64,000 nt of DNA from Lichenostomus cassidix (Eukaryota > Chordata > Aves > Passeriformes > Meliphagidae). This document shows positions 52,201-64,000 of this stretch, in pieces. Position 1 is the stretch's first letter; each line of letters starts with the position of its first letter. The notes beneath the pieces are model-generated. The model was not told the DNA's origin. It made no database searches and was given only the letters and a program-made list of their open reading frames with translations. The stretch lies in NCBI GenBank assembly GCA_008360975.2, contig CM039193.1:12638501-12702500 (forward strand), given 5' to 3'. Both the position numbers and the translations under genes were made by a program.

Positions 52201-55200
52201 GGAGCAGACAGCAGGTGAAGATTCATATCTCCCTGCAGAGGCCAGAGCTGTCAGCAGAGCTTTCTGAACATTAGCACCAAATGAGTATTCTATGCAAATA
52301 GCTCTAGTGCTTCCACCAAGGCTTAAGTCATATATCTGGCACAGTACCTGCAGACGACAATGACTTGTTTATTTTATTAGATCATGTGCTACTCTCCCAA
52401 ACTCAAATAAATTATTCATTTCTAAAGAATGTCAACAGCTAATGAGTGCTTGAACAGTTCACAAATGCTCAATGCTCTCTGGAGGGCTGGATCTGTTATT
52501 GGTGCAAACTGGTTGATTTATTCATGTATATAACTTACACAAATGAGGACTATTTCTGCATCTTTAACTTTTGTAATGTTTTTGCCTTGAGCTGGCAAGG
52601 GTAAAGTATATACCAATTAGCATGGCCAGTGATAAACTTAGCCATATGCACTGTGAAACTGTTTACTGTATTTTTCAAGGAAGAGAAGTAATTACAATCC
52701 AGACTTGATCTGTACTTTGGATGGCAAGATTACTTCAAGATTGCTTTGTTCCCTTCTAAAATATGGATAATGGATGAATTAGAATAAATTAGACGAGAAC
52801 ACTCAGAAAAGATTTTAGGTACTATTTAGTTTTGTATTTTCTCCTAGTTTCTTATATGTTAATTGGTCTGTGAGTGTTATTTCACCAGATTGCTTCTAAT
52901 TATGTTTGTTTGGATAGCAAATTATGTTTCTGAAGGAAATATTTGCTTTTATGTTGAAACATTTGAACTGTGAAAACTATGCATGGGGTTTTTTTTCTCT
53001 CACTAATAAAGTGAATTTGCCAGGTCTTCAAAGTGGTTAAAATTACCTAATAAGGAGATGAAAACAGAGAAAATATTTTTGAAGTTATGAAGCAGTTGTC
53101 AGAGTAGAGAAACCATCAAAAGTTTTTCAGCAGCTCTTCTAGAAAAGCTACAGAAGTTCAGGTTCTACTCTCTTAAGGGCAGGGTAAAAGACACATTTCT
53201 GTATTTGTTTCCAGCCAATTTCCAAAGATCCAGAGACAACCATCTCTGCATCATTGCTCTTACCTGGGGAGAGGGAAAGCCTAAGTCAAAGTAGAAGACC
53301 TAAAATTTCCCAGCAGCTTGCTGTGAATTAGCAGAGCTGGAAGAGACCAGCAGGATTTATATTTCCCATAAATGTTTCTTATTATATGACAGAGCCAAGC
53401 AGTATCAAACTTTACACTCCTATTTGAGTAATGTGCTCTTTCAAAGAACTCAAGTGCCAACAGAAGTGTGAAACAGGAGCTTTTCAGGACAAGTTTTGTC
53501 CTTTTCTTTCTAAAGATATTAGGTCCATGCAGAAGCAATGGATTTATGTTGCCCCACTCCAAAACCGCAGCAGTCAAGAGACAGCACAGTGACAATTTCA
53601 CACAGAGATGTGATTTATCATTGCTTTTACATCAGCATTACCAAGGCCACAGATGATGGAATAATAAAATTATCCACACATGTCTATATATTGTCCCTCT
53701 GCCAGGTTGTAGCCAAGGTCTGAGTCTGTGTAGTTCAACTTGACTGCAAATACAGTCCTGATGGTGGCCAGGCATGGCAAGGCATGTTTGCTCACATTCA
53801 CTGAGCTGTGGATGAGCATGTTTTTTTACCACCACATTAGCAAATGTAAATTAATCACGTTCCAAAAGTCAGCTTTAATTCAAGGCAAAAAAAGAGATCT
53901 CTGTCTTCTTGAAACACAAGCTCTTATTAATCACTAATATTGTAGCTAAGCACGGAAAGTGTTTGCAAACTAAGTAAAATTCTTCAATGTCCATCATGAA
54001 GACAGAAATTAATAAGTGACACTGTTCCTACTTCATGTAATACATAGAATTTCTGTTTTTTGAGCTCTGTGGTTGTTCTTTACATGTTCTGCCATGTACA
54101 AAATGCTTGTATTAAGCCCTTGCAAAACAAGAAAAAAAAGCCCAAAAAAGGAACAGAATGTTAAAAAAATATATATTGCTCTAACTAAACAATTTACTGT
54201 CAAAATTGTGTTCTTGACTTTTCAGGAGCTATCCGTGTTAAATACCATTTCAGTTGTATTTACTTCTCTGGTAATTAAATATTTTTTCCAGCATATATAT
54301 TAAGCAAAGCAAATTTTTTAAGTGTGCCTTTTCTCCTTTACCAAGATCTCTCATTCATGAGACACTGCTGTCACCAAAGGCTCACATATAAGGGGGCTTG
54401 GTGGGAAAACTGATAAATGTTCCAAGGCTGAGAAAAGTCACTAGTCAGTGTAGTCAAAGACTGAAGTTTTAATGAGTTTTATCTGCTACCTGTTCAAAGC
54501 TGAATTAAGTTTTCCCTTAAGCATCTTTCCCTGAAAAGCACTGTTAAGACAAGTACAGGTAAATTGGGCAGCCTCACAGTTTTGTCAAGGTTGTATTCAG
54601 TAGTAGTTTCAGCAAGGGTTTTGTGCATTGTACATAATATTGAACAAGAAATACTCTGACTGGTGTTTTCTCTAGGGTTGCTACAAGACTTGTGTAGCAA
54701 TGAAGAACAGCCAAATTAGTATATATGGAAGACTCTGGTTTTTTTCCTGTCTCTTTTGTAAGACATGTTGTTGAAATGGGCTTGTGATAGGCTAAAGAAG
54801 ATGTATAGCTGAAACACAAATCCAATTCTTTGTGTTCATGGCACAGCCATGTTTCAGCCACCACAGCCCAGGTTTTAAGTAGAAAGGTTTTCCACTGGCA
54901 GGAGCAGATGGTGTGGGAGATACTTGGAGAGCCACCCTTGGAGAGTTGCACTGGTTAATGCAGAAGGTGCTAAGAGCAGCTCTCTGTAGGAGAGACCAAA
55001 GTGCCAAGGTCTGGCTGAGGGTTTGCTCTGCCAGCCAGGTCAGCAGTGTGGGAAGATCTCCAGGCAGCAGCAATCAATATGACCAGCATCTGCTTCATTT
55101 CTATGAATTTGTGATAAACCAAAGTCGTGCAAAACTGAAAACCAAAAAGATGACACAGGTGTTTGACTTGCTGGGTGATGCTCCCACCACACAGGCTGAC

Positions 55201-58200
55201 AGCTACCTCAGACAGCCTCAAAGTAAGGCAATTAGGCAAACAAGTAAAGTCTGTATTTAGTATTAAAAAAAAAAGAAAGCTAAATTATTCGATCACTAGT
55301 CTTGTGGAGGTAGCGCAATAAATCTGTGAATCAATGCATAAGTTACTTCAGTCTTTGTTGCACTTTAGCACATGTACATGCAATTTTTATTAAATTAATC
55401 CTGCATACATGGGTAATGAAGAAATATTAAGGGTGGCTCATCCCTTTTGTAACAGGAAAGTATATCAAAGGTGGCCAGTGACTTTCAGAGTCCTGTACTG
55501 AAAACATTTAGTAGTGTTGACTTCATTGTTGCCTCTTCACAAGCAGTGAGGGAGACCTGAACATCAGTTTGCTGATGGACAAAATGCTGAACCAAAGAAA
55601 GCCTTGTATCTCCTTTTGCCAACTGAAAAATGTAAGTTGGAGGAAATTCTGTCTCAGAACCTAAGCTCATGTGTGTGGCTGCCTTTATGAGCAATGAAAA
55701 TGTTACAGGAGCCCTGGTTTAATTGAGCTCTGTCTTCCACCTACTGCTTGAGCACTGCATTACTGGCAGTAATAACAAATTTTGAATGCTATTAATGTTG
55801 AAGAAGGAAGTATATCTAAATATTAAGTGGCTGCTTGAGACACTGCTGTAGTTAAGATTTAATTTAGAAAGAACAGATGCCCTGAAAAGAAAAATGTATC
55901 TCTTTCAATTGAGGTGTTAAGAGGATTAAGGATTAAATAAGCACAAGATCAGAGGCTAGACTAGGGCCAAAATAAACAAATCTATTTAGTCAGGTATAAT
56001 AAGAGGAGATCAGAAGAAATGAGAGGAATTAGAAGACAGTAATGAAGAAGGTGACTTGCAGAGAATATTCAAGATACAGAGGTCACAGACAGAGTTTCTA
56101 AACCACAAACCAGAATTGTTAAATGGAAAACAGATGACATGCCGAAAAACAGGCCATGATAGCCAGATGGTAAAATTCTGTGAGGAACTGTCTGAGGATA
56201 AAAAAAGCCCTGTTAAATAATATTGTTTCGACAGGTGACAGAGAACCATGACATGAAGAGCTGAAACAAAGTTTGCAGTGAAAACTTCAAGAATAGACTA
56301 GTACTAGGTGCCTTGAGTAGGTACCAGTCAGGGCACTAATACGAATTTCCCAGATTGAATGTCAGTACTAGAGATGACTTGCTCCAAATGAGAACATGGA
56401 AGACTTTGTACTAACACTCATTCCATAACCCAGTAAAGATAGTGGGAAGACTTGTATAACAACATACAACTTTCTGTTATTCTCTAGCATCAAAATCAAC
56501 ACTGGAAGCTTTTGGAGAAGGTTTTCAGGAAGGTCAGTGCTCCCCAAAATGTGGGGGCTTTGCCCCACGGAATAATGATTAACTTTATACAGCAAAATGG
56601 CCACAGAGGCAATTTCTAACATTTCATACAAATTTATGATATTTGAGCATCTCTTCACAACCAGTGGGTTGTCCACTTTCAAGAGAGTGGACTACAAGAC
56701 CAAAAGTTATCTACTAAATTCCATCATCATAAAAACAGAATTCCACATCATATGCCAGCCAAAGCAGCATGTGTCCAAAAAAGGGAGTTCTGCTCTTGTG
56801 ACTCCTTATGTTTTTTACCATGGTCTTTCAAACTCTTTGCCACATATCCATGTTTCAGCAATCTTTATTTTCCCACACTTCCTGCTCACTTGCCCATGAG
56901 CACTGAAACAGTCAAACTAGCATGTAAGGTTCTTTTTAGGGACCTGAGCACTTTAAATTATAGCTCCTGAAATATTGTCCTGCAGCTAATACCTCAGTTT
57001 GATTGAGCTCCTGCATGAGAATATTTGTAACTATAAATATCTCTAAACAACTAAATATCCCTAAACCCCTCAATATCTGCTTCTGAACAGGGCAAGACCT
57101 GATCTAATAGAAAAGGGACTTACATCGAGTGGGAAAAAGCAGTGCTGAGGAAACCTCTGGGAAAGGAGTTTAGGAGAAGTCTTTCTACCATTTGCCCAGA
57201 TTTCAGATTAATTCAGCTAAACTGAGTTTAAAGTGTAGAGAGCACAGTGTACATTGCCCATGTTCCAGATGAGCCCTGTGCTGGGGGTGATGGAGGTGTT
57301 TGCCATTCCATCCCTGCAGAGATGGGAGGCAGTGACTGCTGGTCCATGAGGATGGTGGATCAGCCTGAGTCCTGCTGCAGTGGGAGGAAGGTGGGCTCGG
57401 GGCAGAGCTGCAAGAGGCGGGTGGTCCAGGCACCAAAGAGCAGCAATCTCTGCAGACATCCAAAGATAACTATCTGACTTGTGAGTCAGAACCCAAAGAT
57501 ACCAGGATTAACAAACTTGAAAGCAAAAGACTTAGCCAGACAAAGATTGTATATAATCCAATGTATACATAAACTCCTCTTACACTGCCCAGCCAGTGAG
57601 CCAAAGTGCTTGGAAGGGACTTCTTAGTGGGAAACCACTATATCTGATGCTTCTGAGAGATGGGTTAGAAGGCATGGTGTCTAGTTTCTTGCTGGTGAAA
57701 CTTCTCAAGCTATTTTGAACACATATTTTTAGCTCAACTAAGCTGAATTTCAGTGAAACACAGAGTAAAGGCCTTGTTCCCTCCACTGCAGGGTTATCCA
57801 GCAGCATGAGGGAGGCAGTGGAGCTGATGTGAAGTATCTATGCAACCATATGTAATATGAAATACATATGCAGTTGGTGAGTAATCCTAGACCAAACTGT
57901 GGTGTTCACTGACAGTGTAAAATCATAGCTTCACACAAGCAATGTCCAGCTTTTGGCAGAATGTTTTCAGGTAGGGTTTTTTCTTCCTTCATAACACACC
58001 TACTCAGATATACCCATAAGTTCTATTTCTCATTAATTATGCAGCAGGTTAGATGATTTGAACAATTCTAATATACAGTTAAAAAACCAGACCTGCTTTG
58101 TGGGATGTGCATTATTTTCTTCTTCACCAGAGGAGGAAAGAAAAGCCCATCTCCTTATAAATGTAAGAAATGAAATAGCAATGGAGGATGTACTGGATAG

Positions 58201-61200
58201 AGGGCTTTTTTTCCCTCAGACAATTATTATTTGGACTCAACTTCTTTCCTAAGTGAAAGGCTTATTTATGTTTTCAGCTGCCAACAAGCACTACTCTGTT
58301 AATTAGAGCCATTTCACGGGTACTTGTACCACTTCATGTCCCAGGGAGACTTGTCTGTGAGATCATGAGAATTTTCTAATCATAACTCTGAGAATTTGCT
58401 GTTTTAATCTACACTGCTGCCCTTTGCTAATGAATAACCCCACAAGCACTGAACAGGTACCATTTTATTATCTACAGTGAGACTATGTCTATGAGAAGAT
58501 ATTGCATGTTATGAAAATCCTGGGAATCAGGATTTTTTTGGTGCTACATTATATGTTAATTAATTATTTCTAATACTTGGCACGAAACAAGAAGAGAATC
58601 TTAAAACCAGCATATGTGATCTGTAGCAATCCAAATATGTAACTAATATTACCACAATGTTATGGTTCAAGCAAGGCGGGGAGAAAATAAATTCATAGCT
58701 GAACCACTTTAGGGGAAAAAAATTCAAATTTAATATACCACCCACAAGGAAGCCAGAAGCCATGTTTGCTGCTGTTAAAAAAAACAACAAACAAAACTCC
58801 CAATACATACTCACCCATTTTGGTGCTGTGGATCAGATTCAATGGATAACATCATATTGTCACGCTGAGTGAGTGAAATCATGTTAGCAAGTGCTTCTCT
58901 CTGAGTGTTAGTGACACCTAACAGATATTCCCCAGGGCACTGGCAGGTCACAAATTCATTAGAGTAGCTGCTTTCCTGAAAAACTGTGTTTCTTAACATT
59001 CTGTGGAAAAGTTAGTCTTGCTAATCTTTCTGCTGATGGGCCATTCAGACACTGAGTCCTGTGAGTGCAGATATAACTCATTAATTGTGGTGTAGGAATA
59101 AAGCATTGCAAACCACAGGGGAAGCACAGAGTGGAGACCAAGGGACAGGAAGCTGGGCAGCCTGTCAAGAGAAGCCAAATGGGTAAAGTAGCACTAGAAG
59201 AGCATCCAGAAAAGAAGGAAGAGAAAAGAAAGGAAAAAAAAAAAGAGAGATTAGTGAATCCAGTTGACCCTGTGATGGAGCCTGTGCTGTCTTTCTCTAC
59301 TTTCTGTCCTTTGGAGGGGTAATTACAGTTTTTACATACAGTTGTGGTTACATGGTGCAGCCTGGCACCCAGCTGTGGTCCCAGGACATTTTCAAGAAAT
59401 TGCACAAACCCCTAAACAATCTCCCAGTAGTGCTTATTGGCAGAGAAAAGGATCAGTGATGGTATTTCTGTCAGGAGAAATGTATGGAGCCTGAGCACTG
59501 TATTTGACAGCTCTGCTGAGGATGGCAGCTGTCATCCTGCTGCAGATACAGGCTGAGCAGGAATGGAGAGGAGAAGGGAAAGCTGGAGAAGTTGCTGTCT
59601 GGCAGGTAGACACATATTGCAGGCATTTATGTCAAGAGCTGTGTTCAACCTTCCCTTCGCTACACTTTGATGCACTCTCGTATCACGTGTGTAAGAGCTC
59701 TTGTCTCTGCTGAGATGTAAACTCTCTGGCATAACTTTTTAAATGGAAGTCTTTTTGAACTTAATGGAGCTGCTTCCATGCCTCAGACTGAGCTGGCAGG
59801 GTTGGAGGCCTGATGGTGTGACAAATAGCAAAGGACCCCTGAAGGGCTGGGGAGGCTGGATTCCAGCTCTCATCAGATGGCACCTCATTGCTGTACAGAC
59901 ACAGGGCAGGGTTTGCACTAATTCTGTAATTTCTCCAGCACAGCTCATGTCTCCTGCTGTCCCCAAAAATAAAATTAAAAAAAAAAAGGAGAAAACAATA
60001 GCAAAGCAAGTCTCGTACTGCGTTTGGGAAGTGCCAAGCAGCTTGTGGAGGCTGCTGCTGCAAAAAACTAGCAAATGACAGTGATGTGCAGTTAATGAGG
60101 ATCAGGACAGTTGGCAGTGGAGGTTTCTGGGCTGCAGGAAGGAGGGGGGCTCTCAGGAGGTCCCGATAAGCATTAGCAGTTTTGGATGCTCAGCCAAAAC
60201 TTCTGCGGTTTGCCTGTTAGTACTGAATCTCTTTTTTGTTCAGCCGTTACTTTATACTGTGCGGTCTGGCCAGCAGTTGTACAACAGCATTTAAAATATA
60301 CAACATGCTGTGAGACAGAATGCAGCTACCTTGTCAAGGATGCCAGCATTAAATTACAAAGAGGCTAGTATACTCCATATATAGGATATAGCCATTTTGC
60401 CTGGAAAAGTCCAGATAGCCAACCTCTGTTATTGTTCAGTTCAGGATGCAGCAGCTGCCTCGAGTTGAGTAAGGGAGGGGGAGGAAGGGAAAGGAAAGGG
60501 AGGTGGATGGTCCCAGTTGGGTCCATAAGAAGTCTGGTCTGGGAGAAAAAGGAGTGGTTGGTGATCTTTCTTTGAATGAGTAAAATGGAAAGAAAAGTAG
60601 CTGTACAATGTCTCCACAGTACTCATCCCAAGAAAATGCAAGGGTTGTTAGCAGGGTGAATGTAGCAGAGATTGTGATTGGTTTTTGAAGTGAAACAATA
60701 AAGAAACTCTACATTTACATCTGGTGTCTGGCTTTCTCTCTTTTTTATTTTTTAATTTGATGAAATTGATTTCTTCTTGAACATTATTGGCTTTAAAAGA
60801 AAATATATAGAGTTGGGCTTTTGAACAGCAAAATTGCTGTGACATATCATAATCTTTGGTGTTCTTCTCTTAGTAGTTAATTCTGTATTAGTGAAAATAA
60901 GTTCCATACTCTCAAAGGAGGTGGAACTAAAGATACTGTTACCCCAGAAGCTGTGAGAATTACAGAGGAAAGCTTAAAACGATCTCTTAAGAGAAAGAAA
61001 GACACCAGATTAACTTTGAACCTGGGAGTCTCCCACACTGCAAATCAAGCGCATTGTCACACAAAGCACAGGTGTACACCACATGTACAGGTTAAAATCC
61101 AGTACCAAGTACTGTGATGACAGGTCTGTGTTCATAATGGATATATCCCAAAGTGTACTTGTGTGTCTGCTATAAATTCAGGTAGGACAGGTAAAGGGGA

Positions 61201-62017
61201 ATTTCTTTCTAAGTTACAATAATGTAAATGCAGCTTTGCTCTATTGGTATCAAAGAAACTATTCATATGTGAATTTTTCCTGCAGATTTTTCTTTCCTTG
61301 TAATAATAGTTTTGTAGACACCAATATGTAAATACTTATGTATCTACCCTACTTCCAGACATGGAGAAAGATTATCTTGGGGCTTTTCTGTGGTCTGATA
61401 AGAGCAGAGGGAATTGTCTGCAGGAGCAGGTCTGATATGTGCTGTGGTAAGGATTTAAAAGGGCTGAAAACCCCTTGGAGATTTCACAGCTTTCTAATTG
61501 ACACAATGCAGCATCAATAGAAGCGATGAGTCAAAATAGACTGGGAGATTGAAGAACAAAACCAACAGAAAGCTGTTTATCTGGCATTGACAAAAGAAAA
61601 ATGGTTTTGCATCAGAAACATGCAGAAAGTCACTTTTCCCACCTGATCCCACAGTAGATCTTTCAGCAAATTTTCATTTGTAGCACAGAAGTTGAAAGTA
61701 GAAAACACTTTAGGTAGTTATGAAAAATCAGTGAGTTTTTTCAGTTGCAATTTTTCAGAAAAAAAAAAAAAAGCAGTTTGATCTCTGTGGCCCAGTTTAG
61801 CAGGGTCCACATAAAGCTTGGCACAGGATCAAACTTTAGGGGCAGAAGCCTTTAGAGGATGTGGGGCATAGGGGATTGAAGCCTCCCAAAAAAATAGCTC
61901 GGGTGCCTGTGTTTTTGATATCCACTGCTTTGGGTTGTGAAAATAAAGGGGAAAATTTCAAGAAGAGATGTTGTGCAAACCCCATAAATGAATCACTTTG
62001 TTGTTTTTGTTCATAGC
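49289..62017. other. Intergenic DNA, no gene recognised
   Basis: About 12.7 kb of mostly AT-rich sequence. It contains a T run near 52133-52150, purine-rich runs near 59215-59245 and 60470-60500, A runs near 59976-59988 and 61760-61773, and a stretch at about 52230-52600 that reads like possible conserved noncoding DNA. Open frames are short and unrecognised, and I see no element termini. Confidence 0.55.
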
Positions 62018-62100
62018 GTGCACCTAGAAGCCCTGAGTCAGCTTCAGGCCAGCACTAGGCACTGTATCCCACACATAAGAAATAAGCAGATTGCTGTCAT
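62018..62100 (+). mobile_element. Ancient LINE 3' fragment (L3/CR1-like)
   Basis: The order GTGCACCTAGAAGCCCTGAG, CCAGCACTAGGCACTGTA, CACACATAAGAAATAAGCAGA fits a tetrapod ancient repeat that I remember as: cctagaggcccc, then ttgtgctaggcactgtac, then aaacacataacaaagagacag. The match is imperfect but preserves order and spacing over about 80 bases. It is probably the 3' end of an L3/CR1-group LINE, inserted long before modern birds arose. Confidence 0.5.
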
Positions 62101-64000
62101 CAGGCTCATACTGGCCCAGAGAGGTTTGCCAAATTGTTCTGCCGTAAGAATGCACTTGTTGGCCAGACTGGAAACGAGAGAGAATTTCATAAAGAACCCA
62201 ACAGAAGTTTTGCATCAGCTTTGGTTTCTTCAGGCAACAATAATACCAGAACAGAAAATAAAAATTAAAAAAAAAAAAGATAGGGACTATTGTGCTTTAA
62301 GCATCTTTGGAATTAATTAAAATACATCAAAGTGTTAGCAATGGACTGTGTCAACTTTGCTAAAAGGCTGATCAATATTTACATAATTCATTCATCCCGC
62401 TGAGTGAGAAACTGGCAGTCAGAATAGCATCACTTCTGCATAATACTGCTGCAACAGGAAAAGGAAAATATTTTCTACATCCTGAATCAGTTATTTAAGG
62501 CCTCTCTACCTCCTTGGGAGTATGACAGAATCGATCAGCCAAGCTGAACAGCACTGGCATTGCAAACATTTATTCATACCATCTGGTACAGAGTCAACTC
62601 CAAGTAACAAAGGATTTTATTTTCCCACAAAGGCTGAAGGTTACATAAATGTTACCCACATTCTTGTGGCATCCCAACATGTTATTCTCACGTGCTGTAG
62701 AGAGATTGACAATTCCCAGACCAGAACAAGACAGACAGCCACGAAGATTCCTGCAGCACAATTGCTTACTAATACCACTAAATGTACTGTTTAGACCCCT
62801 TGAAGAGCCTTATTGCACAGATAATATACATGGTCCAGCATGACAGGGAACACCTCCAGTGGTTAAATCCAAGGCTAGTAGTGTAGGATTTTTTACTGAT
62901 CTGGAATGACCACTAACTTGAACTCGCTTATGGCTCTGTTTCATTCAGATGCTCATAAATTAGCTTGGCATCCTGAACTCATGAAAATAAATACATATTT
63001 GATGCTTTACCCATGTTAAGTCAGATACACTTGCTGCTTTTTTTCCTAAATATTCAGATGTCTACATGAAACTTGTTATCATTCATCATAACTATAAATA
63101 TTCTCTGAATGGTTTTTAATACTTAAATATTTTGTAAGAAGTTCTGCAAAAAGAAAGGTTTAAGAAATACAGACAGTCCTTCAGAGATTTTAATGATGTG
63201 GGGGTAATGTGTAAAAAATGTTTTTCATAACTTTCAGAGTCTTGTGCACCTTATTCACAGCCTTACTAGTAGGACATTTATATAAAGTGATTTCCAGCTT
63301 TTAGAGCCCAAGGACAAACTGAGGTGTGAAATGCAGCATGTTTGCTCACCTGCTGCTGGTCTCTTCCATGCATGAGGTGCTCTGATGGCCCAACTCCTCC
63401 AGCAGCTCCCAATGCATGCAATGGGCCATATCCTGCAGGCACGAAGCTGCAGAGGCAATTTTATATTTGAGCATTCAGAAAAGTAGACCTTGTCAGAATT
63501 CGTTTCTTTTCCTGAAGGAAACAGTAAAGGAAAATAAAAACAAGAGGGGAAGGGAATTCACATACTCTTTGGGGCAAAACATAGGTAGAAAACTTTTTTA
63601 AAGAGGGCTATTATGTGTTTTACATGAGAAATGGAAGGTTTGTTTCTCCAGCCTGTAGTTCATACTTCTCATGCTGTTTTATTCGAACTGTATTTTCTGT
63701 ATAAGAGTTAGCTCATGCTGGTTTTTTCCGAGATATGTGAGACATTCTGCATCTCTCTAAATGAAGAGTTTCAAATAAAATGTTATATTGGCTGCTCTGC
63801 TTTGATGGGAGCAGGATTTTAACTGTAAGGCCCATAGGATCACTATGATATAGGGCATGGTAATCTCTAATTCTAAAGATGAATCAGGGGCCTAACATAT
63901 ACCATGGAGTTTTATTCCCACAAATTACAAAAATATCCTCCATTCCTTGTGAAGCTACTGAAATTGCCTTTTGTAGTAACAGAGAAAATGGGAAAATCAG
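62101..64000. other. Intergenic DNA to the window end
   Basis: AT-rich sequence with an A-run at 62265-62278. No gene, RNA or further repeat family is recognised. The window ends inside this DNA. Confidence 0.55.

Noticed and set aside
54913..55260. 115-codon plus-strand frame with a lysine-rich middle
   Set aside because: No family similarity that I can name, no splice context, and a length within chance expectation.
5050..64000. Exons of CACNA2D3 or LRTM1, the neighbours expected downstream
   Set aside because: I found no translated segment resembling a VWA, Cache or leucine-rich repeat exon on either strand.

Overview
The window looks like avian nuclear DNA, probably from a neognath and possibly a passerine. 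Three things point there: a CR1 LINE 3' tail, an LTR family I recognise from bird genomes, and a WNT5A protein whose variable stretch resembles the bird form as I remember it. The only protein-coding gene I can support is the 3' end of WNT5A on the + strand. Its last two coding exons lie at 196-488 and 2048-2506. They join in frame, have consensus splice sites, and together encode about two thirds of the secreted Wnt ligand, from the central helices through the cysteine-rich C-terminal domain to the stop at 2504-2506. The 5' exons and promoter lie upstream, outside the window. A long AT-rich 3' UTR follows, with several poly(A) signals; the best candidate for the main end is the signal at 4834-4839.

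From about 5 kb to 64 kb I find no further gene. I read this as the intergenic desert downstream of WNT5A. In amniotes the next gene in this direction is normally CACNA2D3, convergently oriented, but I recognise none of its exons here. The desert is mostly single-copy AT-rich DNA with some GC-richer patches. Its recognisable contents are: a ten-unit 13-bp CTG-type repeat (7901-8042); a truncated avian LTR abutting a minus-strand CR1 tail (22655-23260); a solo LTR on the minus strand with TGTT/AACA ends and a 4-bp target duplication (23506-23836); a decayed L2/CR1-type reverse-transcriptase C-terminus (35259-35590); a 26-copy 17-bp minisatellite (39672-40120); and three probable ancient repeat fragments (42813-42910, 49252-49288, 62018-62100).

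No operon, CRISPR array, tRNA or rRNA gene is visible, and I found no previously undescribed coding system. The points most worth checking are the LINE fossil, the minisatellite with all three minus frames open, the solo LTR in a developmental regulatory desert, unusual residues in the WNT5A C-terminus, and a few stretches that read like conserved noncoding (enhancer) DNA. Identifications of repeats and comparisons with other species are from memory, not from database searches.
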